Source: Flavobacteriaceae bacterium (GTDB taxonomy: Bacteria > Bacteroidota > Bacteroidia > Flavobacteriales > Flavobacteriaceae). Taken from it: a stretch of 5,654 nucleotides of DNA. Shown here one piece after another: positions 1 to 5,654 of this stretch (its first letter is position 1; every line of letters starts with the position of its first letter). The DNA is taken from the NCBI GenBank assembly GCA_020435885.1, contig JAGQYU010000069.1, positions 1-5,654 of the forward strand, in the 5' to 3' direction. The position numbers and the translations under genes are program-made. The notes under the pieces were generated by a model, which saw only the letters and a list, made by a program, of their open reading frames with translations, had not been told where the DNA came from and did no database searches.

Positions 1-3
1 ATA

Positions 4-1620
4 TTAAGAGTACATCTGCTCTCTTAATTCTTTGATTTTTTTATCATCTAAATATTCGTCAAAAGTCATATAACGATCAATGATACCATTAGGAGTCAAT
101 TCAATTACTCTGTTGGCAACAGTTTGAGCGAACTCATGATCATGAGTTGAGAAGAGTACAGTACCTTTATAGTTTTTAAGTCCATTGTTAAATGCCTGTA
201 TAGATTCCAAATCCAAATGGTTAGTTGGTTCATCAATCATCAACACATTGGCGCGTATCATCATCATTCTACTAAGCATACATCTTACTTTCTCCCCTCC
301 GGAAAGTACATTACATTTTTTTAGAGCCTCTTCTCCACTAAAGATCATTTTACCTAAAAAACCACGGATATACACTTCTTCACGTTCTTCTTCTGTTTTA
401 GACCATTGGCGAAGCCAATCAACCAAATTCAAACTATTTTCAAAAAATTTGGAATTTTCAACAGGTAAATAAGCTTGCGTTGTAGTAACTCCCCATGAAA
501 ATTTTCCTGCATCAGCTTTTAAATTTCCATTCAAAATTTCATAAAAAGCAGTAACAGCTCTCGAATCTCTTGAAAGTACTACTACTTTATCTCCTTTAGT
601 AAGGTTAACATGTACTTTATCAAAAAGTAGTTCTTCATCAATAGACTTTTTAAGTCCTTCAATATGAAGTATCTGATCTCCGGCCTCACGTTCTTGCTCA
701 AAAATAATGGCAGGATAGCGGCGGCTTGAAGGCCTTATTTCTTCAATATTCAACTTTTCGATCATCTTTTTTCTACTGGTTGCTTGCTTAGATTTAGCAA
801 CGTTGGCAGAAAACCGTCTGATGAATTCTTCTAATTCTTTTTTCTTTTCTTCAGCTTTTTTGTTTTGCTGAGAACGCTGACGTGCAGCTAATTGGCTAGA
901 CTCATACCAAAATGTATAGTTACCTGAATAATGATTTATTTTACCAAAATCTATGTCAGAAACGTGAGTACAAACAGCATCTAAAAAGTGCCTATCGTGT
1001 GAAACAACTATTACAGTGTTTTCATAGTTTGCTAAAAAGTTCTCCAACCAACCTATAGTTTCAAAATCAAGATCGTTGGTAGGTTCGTCCATAATCAACA
1101 CATCAGGGTTTCCAAATAATGCCTGCGCCAACAACACTCTTACTTTTGCCTTCCCGTCAAGGTCTTTCATCAACGAATAATGCAAATCTTCTTTTATTCC
1201 TAAGCTCGACAACAGAGCCGCTGCATCACTTTCGGCATTCCAACCATGCATTTCTTCAAATTGAACCTGCAACTCTCCTATTCTTTCAGCATTTTCATCA
1301 GAATAATCTGCATATAAGCGATCTATTTCCGTTTTGATATCGTACAACGGTTTATTACCTTTCAAAACAGTTTCCAATACAGGAAACTCATCATACGCAA
1401 AGTGATCTTGCGAAAGCACAGACATACGTTTCCCCTTTTCTAAGGATACGCTTCCGGAAGTTGGGTCCATCTGCCCCGAAAGGATTTTTAAAAAAGTAGA
1501 TTTACCGGCACCATTTGCACCAATTATTCCATAACAATTGCCCTGAGTAAAAACGGTATTTACCTCATCAAACAAAATACGTTTACCAAATTGTACGGAT
1601 AAGTTAGAAACTGTAAGCAT
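4..1620 (-). CDS. ybiT: ABC-F family ATPase, YbiT-type translation factor
   Basis: This is a cytoplasmic tandem-ATPase protein of 538 residues with no membrane segments. The ABC-F family binds the ribosomal E site and modulates translation by ATP hydrolysis. NBD1 has Walker A GANGAGKS (34-41), Walker B with DEP (174-180) and switch His208. A charged interdomain linker covers about 244-305. NBD2 has signature LSGGE (439-443), Walker B IDEPTNHLD (462-470) and His493. Residues 80-170 and the C-terminus resemble E. coli YbiT as I remember it. The linker is of ordinary length, so a housekeeping role is likelier than antibiotic resistance. Oddly, the NBD2 P-loop position reads SRDSRAVT (350-357), without glycines or lysine, and the NBD1 signature position reads LDGKA (154-158). 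The start is secure: an in-frame TAA lies immediately upstream. The gene diverges from the lipoprotein gene. The exact cellular role is unknown. Confidence 0.95.
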   Translation of the reverse strand: MLTVSNLSVQFGKRILFDEVNTVFTQGNCYGIIGANGAGKSTFLKILSGQMDPTSGSVSLEKGKRMSVLSQDHFAYDEFPVLETVLKGNKPLYDIKTEIDRLYADYSDENAERIGELQVQFEEMHGWNAESDAAALLSSLGIKEDLHYSLMKDLDGKAKVRVLLAQALFGNPDVLIMDEPTNDLDFETIGWLENFLANYENTVIVVSHDRHFLDAVCTHVSDIDFGKINHYSGNYTFWYESSQLAARQRSQQNKKAEEKKKELEEFIRRFSANVAKSKQATSRKKMIEKLNIEEIRPSSRRYPAIIFEQEREAGDQILHIEGLKKSIDEELLFDKVHVNLTKGDKVVVLSRDSRAVTAFYEILNGNLKADAGKFSWGVTTTQAYLPVENSKFFENSLNLVDWLRQWSKTEEEREEVYIRGFLGKMIFSGEEALKKCNVLSGGEKVRCMLSRMMMIRANVLMIDEPTNHLDLESIQAFNNGLKNYKGTVLFSTHDHEFAQTVANRVIELTPNGIIDRYMTFDEYLDDKKIKELREQMYS

Positions 1621-1642
1621 TTATCTATTTTTAAATTTGCGG

Positions 1643-1650
1643 CAAAAGTA
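1643..1650 (-). promoter_or_regulatory. Candidate -7 promoter element of the ABC-F gene
   Basis: Read on the minus strand, this is TACTTTTG, a full match to the Bacteroidota -7 consensus TAnnTTTG. It lies 22 bases from the ATG at 1620, so the leader would be very short, roughly 15 to 20 bases. The leader is A/T-rich with no Shine-Dalgarno sequence, as is usual in this phylum. No convincing -33 TTTG sits at the expected 17-23 base spacing. The nearest TTG (complement of 1677-1679) is 26 bases away, so the upstream half is weak. Confidence 0.55.
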
Positions 1651-1706
1651 ATGAAAGCATATTAATTTGGCGTTACCAAGCTGTTACAATTTAACATCTA
1701 ATTAAC

Positions 1707-1736
1707 TATGTAGCTCCGTGCTAATGGTTAATTTTG
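1707..1736 (+). promoter_or_regulatory. Candidate promoter of the lipoprotein gene
   Basis: TAATTTTG at 1729-1736 matches the Bacteroidota -7 consensus TAnnTTTG. TATG at 1707-1710, 18 bases upstream, is one mismatch from the -33 TTTG. Transcription would begin near 1742, giving a leader of about 47 bases that ends in an A-rich stretch before the ATG at 1789. The upstream half is weak, so this is a moderate call. It does not overlap the -7 element of the divergent ABC-F gene. Confidence 0.4.
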
Positions 1737-1788
1737 TTCGTTATTTAGCTAAAGTGTGTTTATTGCACTCTAAAAATAGAATGATTAA

Positions 1789-3174
1789 ATGCGGTATTTG
1801 TTGTATATAGTTTCCGGTTTGCTTTTTTTGAACTGTAATAAAACAGTTGAAGAGAAAGGTATAACTTATTTTGGCGGACAGATAATAAATCCAAAATCTG
1901 ATAAGGTTGTTGTTTATAAAAATGACAAGCCTATTGATTCTGCCAAACTGGATACTAACCATAAATTTTTAATTGCTCTTGATTCTATAACAACGGGCTT
2001 ATATACTTTCAACCATGGCAATGAAATGCAATATTTGTTTTTAGAACCAATGGATAGTCTACTATTCCGTTTAAATACTTGGGATTTTGATGAATCGTTG
2101 GTTTTTAGTGGTAAAGGTGCGGAAAGAAATAACTTTTTGATCAACTTATTCTTGATTAACGAAAAAGAAAACAGAGCTTTTTTTGATTATTACAAATTAG
2201 ATCAGCTTGATTTTGAAAAAAAGATAGATTCATCCATACAAGTAAAAACAAAACTCTATGAGCAATTTAAAGAGGAATTGATAAACGTATCTCCTTCTTT
2301 TGATAAACTTATAAACATAACCATACTTTATCCTCTTTACAGAATAAAAGAGGCTTATCCGTACAGACATAAAAAAGCTTTAAAATTAGAGGATTACCCT
2401 CATACTGACCCTAGTTTTTATCGTTTTAGAAAAGATATTGATATTAATGACGATGATCTTTTTCAATATTATGCCTACTCACAATATATTGAAGATTATA
2501 TTCATCATTTAGCTTACGAAAAGCAACTTATTGATAATTATCAAACCTCTTTCTACTACAATTTTATGAAAGCGGCCTACGAAAATATCAAGTCAAAAAC
2601 CATTAAAGATAAATTCCTTTATCATGGTGCATTGCTTACCTTAATGGATGAAAGTGCTTCTGCAGATGAAAAAGAAGATGCCAAAGAACTTTTCTTTAAT
2701 AATGAAACAAACGAAAGTTTTAAAAATGAAATCTCCAATCTTTTAAAAGCATCGGAAAAACTGCCTATCGGAAGTAAATTACCAAATATAGAATTGTATG
2801 CTGTTGATAGTAAAAAAGTGAATATTGCTGATGTTCTGCACAATAAAAAGACTATTATCTACACATGGCCAACAGGTCTTTATCAAATTGATAATTGTGC
2901 CAAAAGAGTAAGTTATCTGGAAAAGAATTATCCTGAATATTTCTTTGTAGGGATAAACAGCAAGAACTCTGATAATAAGTGGAAGCAGCAGATATTATCT
3001 AAAATAACCAATCAAAATACACAATTTACTACTGATTTAACTGAAGTTGATTGGCTTAACGTAAGTTTTTCTAGGGCTATTATCATAGATCAAAACGGAA
3101 TTGTACAAAACAATTTAACCCATCTTAACAATCCTAATTTTGAAAAACAACTCAAAAAAATTAAAAATCAATAA
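1789..3174 (+). CDS. Predicted lipoprotein with a cysteine-less thioredoxin-like C-terminal domain
   Basis: This 461-residue protein has a short hydrophobic N-terminus (3-15) followed by Cys16, so it is probably a lipoprotein exported to the envelope. The sequence before the cysteine, FLNC, is a poor lipobox because of Asn at -1. Residues 25-110 look beta-rich and could be a DUF4369-like domain, as in many Bacteroidota TlpA-like lipoproteins. Residues 110-325 are mostly helical and rich in Tyr, Lys and Glu. Residues 326-461 fit a TlpA/redoxin-type thioredoxin fold: entry IGSKLPNIEL (327-336), strand TIIYTW (355-360), strand FFVGIN (385-390), and the final strand pair around AIIIDQNGIV (430-439). 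The WCxxC motif is replaced by WPTG (360-363), and the usual cis-proline position appears to be Ser428. Only two cysteines exist, 16 and 370, so disulfide exchange by a CxxC is excluded. An in-frame TAA directly precedes the ATG, fixing the start. The function is unknown. A structural or binding role in the envelope is an inference. Confidence 0.85.
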   Translation: MRYLLYIVSGLLFLNCNKTVEEKGITYFGGQIINPKSDKVVVYKNDKPIDSAKLDTNHKFLIALDSITTGLYTFNHGNEMQYLFLEPMDSLLFRLNTWDFDESLVFSGKGAERNNFLINLFLINEKENRAFFDYYKLDQLDFEKKIDSSIQVKTKLYEQFKEELINVSPSFDKLINITILYPLYRIKEAYPYRHKKALKLEDYPHTDPSFYRFRKDIDINDDDLFQYYAYSQYIEDYIHHLAYEKQLIDNYQTSFYYNFMKAAYENIKSKTIKDKFLYHGALLTLMDESASADEKEDAKELFFNNETNESFKNEISNLLKASEKLPIGSKLPNIELYAVDSKKVNIADVLHNKKTIIYTWPTGLYQIDNCAKRVSYLEKNYPEYFFVGINSKNSDNKWKQQILSKITNQNTQFTTDLTEVDWLNVSFSRAIIIDQNGIVQNNLTHLNNPNFEKQLKKIKNQ

Positions 3175-3181
3175 TTTATAG

Positions 3182-3210
3182 TTGTTATATCCAAATTAAG
3201 TGTACTTTTG
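3182..3210 (+). promoter_or_regulatory. Candidate promoter of the DEAD-box helicase gene
   Basis: TTG at 3182-3184 and TACTTTTG at 3203-3210 are separated by 18 bases. This fits the flavobacterial pattern of TTG, a 17-23 base spacer, then TAnnTTTG. It is the best promoter in the window. It shares the ten-base core TACTTTTGCC with the ABC-F promoter on the other strand. Transcription from here would leave a leader of roughly 70 bases before the ATG at 3289. The element starts only 7 bases after the lipoprotein stop codon. Confidence 0.6.
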
Positions 3211-3252
3211 CCAGCTCATTAACAAGTGGCTTATTTATCTGCTGTCGGTATA

Positions 3253-3260
3253 TAAATTTG
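3253..3260 (+). promoter_or_regulatory. Possible second -7 element before the helicase gene
   Basis: TAAATTTG at 3253-3260 also matches TAnnTTTG, 28 bases upstream of the ATG. No TTG or TTTG lies 17-23 bases upstream of it, so it lacks a -33 partner. In such A/T-rich sequence the match could be chance. If used, it would give a leader of about 20 bases instead of about 70. Confidence 0.2.
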
Positions 3261-3288
3261 GAGCCCAACGTTAGATAAATATAAAAAT

Positions 3289-4983
3289 ATGTCGCTATTC
3301 GTAGAGCTTGGTCTAAGCCGAGCCATTGTAGATGCCCTTGACGATTTAGGGTATGTTCAACCAACACCTATTCAACAACAAACTATTCCTCAAATCCTTT
3401 CATCTAAAAAAGATCTGAAAGCTTTTGCACAAACCGGAACCGGTAAAACAGCTGCTTTTAGTTTACCTATTTTAGAACAATTAGATACTGAGGATTCTTC
3501 AACACAAGCTATAATACTCTCTCCAACAAGAGAGTTAGCTATCCAAATTGGTAACAATATTGAAGATTTTACAAAATATACAGAAAAAATTAAAGTAGCT
3601 ACTGTTTATGGTGGTGCTAATATTGAAGAACAGATCAGAACCTTAAAAAAAGGTGCTCAAATAGTAATTGGTACTCCAGGGCGTACCGTTGATCTTATTA
3701 ACAGAAAAAAGTTACACCTCAATAATATTCAGTGGTTAGTGTTAGATGAAGCCGATGAAATGTTAAATATGGGCTTTAAAGAAGATTTAGACCACATTTT
3801 AAAAACAACACCTTCTGAAAAACAAACATTGCTATTCTCTGCTACTTTCCCTAAAGAAGTGGATGAAATTGCTAAAAACTACCTCAAATCACCTGTAGAG
3901 ATTAGTGCCGGAAAGAAAAATTCAGGAGCTACCAATGTTTTACACGAGTATTATTTGGTATCTGAAAGAAACAGGTATGCTGCCTTAAAAAGGCTTGTTG
4001 ATATTAATCCGGATATATATGGAATCATTTTTAGCAGAACTCGTAGAGAAGCCAAAGATATTGCTTCAAAACTAATCGATGATGGTTACAATGCCGATGC
4101 TTTACATGGCGATCTTTCACAAGCACAACGTGATATCGTTATGGAAAAGTTTAGAGCAAAACACCTTCAATTATTGGTTGCCACCGACGTGGCCGCCAGA
4201 GGTTTGGATGTTGATGAACTAACACACGTTATCAATTATAAGCTCCCTGATCAAATAGAGTTATATACCCACCGAAGCGGAAGAACAGGAAGAGCCGGTA
4301 AACAGGGTGTTTCTATTGCTATCATCAATAATAAAGAGAAAAGCAAATTAAGACCTATTGAAGCTAAAATTGGTAAAAAATTCATTCATGAAGAAGTTCC
4401 TAATGGTCGAGAAATTTGTGAAAAACAACTATTTAATCTAATAGAAAAAGTAAAAGATGTTCAGGTAAATGAAAACCAGATTAGCAGTTACCTAGACAGC
4501 ATCAATGAACAATTGAAACATATTGATCGTGAGGAACTTATCAAAAGATTTGTTTCCATTGAGTTCAATCAATTCCTTTCGTATTATGAAGATGCTGAAG
4601 ATCTAAATGGTGATGATTCTAAAGAAAGAAACAGAAATAACGAAGATTTTACAAGATTCTATATTAACATTGGCAAAATGGACAGATTGAATCCGGCCAG
4701 ATTAATGGGGCTGATCAATGAAAATTTGCCAAAAGGTAATGTTGAAATAGGTAAAATTGAGATACTTAAAAGTTTCTCTTTCTTTGAAATTGAAAAGAAT
4801 TGGGAAGATAAAGTCCTAAAAGGGTTTAGAAATGTTACTTTTGAAGGTAGAACAGTTATTGTTGAAGTTACCAAAACCCCTAAAAAAGGAAGAGGAAAAA
4901 GCGATAATAAAAGTTTTAACCGAGGTAAAAAAGACTACGGAAATTTTAGCGGATCAAAGAAAAAAAGAGCCAAGCGTTTCTAA
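3289..4983 (+). CDS. deaD: DEAD-box ATP-dependent RNA helicase with DbpA-type RNA-binding domain
   Basis: This cytoplasmic RNA helicase of 564 residues is probably involved in ribosome assembly, RNA turnover or cold adaptation. All core motifs are present: Q motif PTPIQQ (25-30), motif I AQTGTGKT (47-54), Ia PTRELA (79-84), Ib TPGR (129-132), II DEAD (153-156), III SAT (184-186), IV around IIFSRT (246-251), V ATDVAARGLD (298-307) and VI HRSGRTGRAG (328-337). Residues 371-453 form a charged, largely helical linker. Residues 454-528 resemble the DbpA RNA-binding domain (FTRFYINIGKMD opening, IGKIEIL, FSFFEI). In DbpA and YxiN that domain recognises 23S rRNA hairpin 92, but whether this one does is unproven. 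Residues 529-564 are a Lys/Arg/Gly-rich tail likely to bind RNA non-specifically. The start at 3289 places the Q motif at the usual distance, and there is no upstream in-frame ATG after the TAA at 3253. DeaD/CsdA and CshA-like names are both plausible. Confidence 0.95.
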   Translation: MSLFVELGLSRAIVDALDDLGYVQPTPIQQQTIPQILSSKKDLKAFAQTGTGKTAAFSLPILEQLDTEDSSTQAIILSPTRELAIQIGNNIEDFTKYTEKIKVATVYGGANIEEQIRTLKKGAQIVIGTPGRTVDLINRKKLHLNNIQWLVLDEADEMLNMGFKEDLDHILKTTPSEKQTLLFSATFPKEVDEIAKNYLKSPVEISAGKKNSGATNVLHEYYLVSERNRYAALKRLVDINPDIYGIIFSRTRREAKDIASKLIDDGYNADALHGDLSQAQRDIVMEKFRAKHLQLLVATDVAARGLDVDELTHVINYKLPDQIELYTHRSGRTGRAGKQGVSIAIINNKEKSKLRPIEAKIGKKFIHEEVPNGREICEKQLFNLIEKVKDVQVNENQISSYLDSINEQLKHIDREELIKRFVSIEFNQFLSYYEDAEDLNGDDSKERNRNNEDFTRFYINIGKMDRLNPARLMGLINENLPKGNVEIGKIEILKSFSFFEIEKNWEDKVLKGFRNVTFEGRTVIVEVTKTPKKGRGKSDNKSFNRGKKDYGNFSGSKKKRAKRF

Positions 4984-5654
4984 CTACTTCTTAATTCTAC
5001 TTACAATTTCATCAGCAATGGCTAAACATGAAGTTGCCGCAGGTGAAGGCGCATTCAGTACATGGATGTTGCCATCTTTTTCGTAGATTTTAAAATCATC
5101 TACCATATTACCATTAAAATCAATAGCTTGTGCCCGCACTCCTGCCCTGCACGGTATTACATCATTTTCCGTTATGGTAGGCATCATTTTTTGCAATGCT
5201 TTAACAAATAACTTTTTAGAAAAAGCTCTTCGGTACTCATCTATTCCTTTCCTCCAATATTTTTTGAATAATTTCCATGTTCCTTTATAAGTTAAGGCTT
5301 GCAATGTATCATTCAAATTAAAACTGGTAGTGGCATAACCTTCTCTCTTAAAGGAAAATACTGCATTAGGGCCACATTCCACACCACCTTCAATCATTCT
5401 GGTAAAATGAACTCCCAAAAATGGAAAATTAGTATCAGGCACAGGATATACCAGATTTTTTATCTTATGGGCTGCTTCCGGTTTCAACTCATAATAATCG
5501 CCTCTAAAACCTACAATTTGCATAGCTGCCTTTACTCCGCTTTTCGTAGCTAATCTGTCCGATTGTAAACCCCCGCAAAAAATAAGTTGATTGGTAGTAA
5601 AACTTTCTGTAGTTGTTTTAACGATGTGTTTTCTATTTTCTATAGAGGAACTTA
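4984..5654 (-). CDS. lhgO: L-2-hydroxyglutarate oxidase (LhgO-type), C-terminal part, cut by the window edge
   Basis: This FAD-dependent oxidoreductase of the DAO/GlpD-like fold oxidises L-2-hydroxyglutarate to 2-oxoglutarate. In E. coli, LhgO passes electrons to the quinone pool. The Met at 5521-5523 is internal. The frame stays open to 5652, and the upstream part contains CGGLQSDRL (5551-5577), matching the CSGLMADRL region of E. coli LhgO. About 222 residues are visible, roughly the C-terminal half of a protein of about 400. The N-terminal dinucleotide-binding GxGxxG is beyond the window. Counting from that internal Met, matching blocks are GFRGDYY (5-11), FLGVHFTRM (35-43), GPNAV (51-55), FKREGY (58-63), AGVRAQA (127-133) and NAPSPAATS (157-165), the last lining the flavin pocket in this family. 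The stop codon touches that of the convergent helicase gene. Whether it serves glutarate catabolism or metabolite repair cannot be told, since its upstream neighbours are not visible. Confidence 0.9.
   Translation of the reverse strand, partial: SSSIENRKHIVKTTTESFTTNQLIFCGGLQSDRLATKSGVKAAMQIVGFRGDYYELKPEAAHKIKNLVYPVPDTNFPFLGVHFTRMIEGGVECGPNAVFSFKREGYATTSFNLNDTLQALTYKGTWKLFKKYWRKGIDEYRRAFSKKLFVKALQKMMPTITENDVIPCRAGVRAQAIDFNGNMVDDFKIYEKDGNIHVLNAPSPAATSCLAIADEIVSRIKK

Noticed and set aside
185..472. Plus-strand open frame of 95 codons inside the ABC-F gene, and a similar one at 1119-1337
   Set aside because: Both are antisense to a well-supported conserved protein, show no recognisable domain and have Ser/Leu-rich composition typical of a shadow frame.
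4..1620. ABC-F protein as an antibiotic-resistance determinant (Vga/Msr/OptrA-like)
   Set aside because: The linker is of housekeeping length, the sequence follows YbiT, and there is no mobile or resistance context.
1753..1769. Hairpin AGTG ... CACT in the lipoprotein leader
   Set aside because: Four Watson-Crick pairs plus one G-T pair is too weak to call a regulatory element.
1781..1810. Nine-codon out-of-frame ORF (ATG at 1781) overlapping the lipoprotein start, as a regulatory leader peptide
   Set aside because: Such a short frame is expected by chance in A/T-rich sequence, and no attenuator structure follows it.
1741..1962. Minus-strand frames at 1741-1962, 1914-2144 and 2622-2843 over the lipoprotein gene
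   Set aside because: They are antisense shadows with no recognisable motif and no matching promoter or start context.
3146..3186. AACAAC ... GTTGTT as a terminator after the lipoprotein gene
   Set aside because: It is six A/T-rich pairs around a 29-base loop with no following T-run, which is not a credible intrinsic terminator.
3185..3367. Minus-strand 60-codon frame spanning the helicase leader and start
   Set aside because: It covers the best promoter in the window and the conserved helicase N-terminus, and resembles no known family.
4957..4968. A-rich run AAAAAAG near the helicase 3' end as a -1 frameshift site
   Set aside because: The codon phase is aaa-aaa-aga, not the A-AAA-AAG phase needed for classic slippage, and no downstream stem is visible.
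4968..5023. Inverted repeat AGCCA/TGGCT as a terminator for LhgO
   Set aside because: The stem has only five pairs, with a 46-base loop inside two coding regions. The T-run beyond it is explained by helicase lysine codons.
4832..5086. Plus-strand 84-codon frame overlapping the helicase end and LhgO, plus frames at 4659-4874 (minus) and 5299-5553 (plus)
   Set aside because: Each lies in the wrong frame or strand over conserved coding sequence. The first owes its Lys-rich start to the helicase basic tail.

Overview
The window looks like chromosomal DNA from a member of the Bacteroidota, most likely the Flavobacteriia. The evidence is low GC content, A/T-rich translation starts with no Shine-Dalgarno sequence, upstream regions carrying the TAnnTTTG -7 element typical of this phylum, and protein sequences that read like flavobacterial orthologues. 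I see no mobile element, CRISPR array, tRNA, rRNA or sign of recent transfer. Coding density is high: four genes and two short intergenic gaps.

Layout: (1) 4-1620, minus strand, a complete YbiT-type ABC-F ATPase, a ribosome-associated translation factor. (2) 1621-1788, a divergent promoter region. (3) 1789-3174, plus strand, a predicted cell-envelope lipoprotein whose C-terminal thioredoxin-like domain has lost its catalytic cysteines. (4) 3175-3288, a short gap with a good promoter candidate for the next gene. (5) 3289-4983, plus strand, a complete DEAD-box RNA helicase with a DbpA-type RNA-binding domain and a basic tail. (6) 4984 to the right edge, minus strand, the C-terminal half of an LhgO-type L-2-hydroxyglutarate oxidase. 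Its true start lies beyond the window. Genes 5 and 6 converge with their stop codons directly touching.

The genes do not form one pathway. The ABC-F protein and the helicase both act on ribosomes or RNA, but they are on opposite strands with separate promoters, so a functional link is only a loose inference. The lipoprotein and helicase point the same way with a 114-base gap and no visible terminator, so read-through is possible. LhgO is a housekeeping or metabolite-repair flavoenzyme.

I did not find a new multi-gene system. The observations most worth a second look are the asymmetric ABC-F (one canonical composite ATP site, the other degenerate in both Walker A and signature motif), the lipoprotein with a redox-dead thioredoxin fold, and the zero-gap convergent gene ends.
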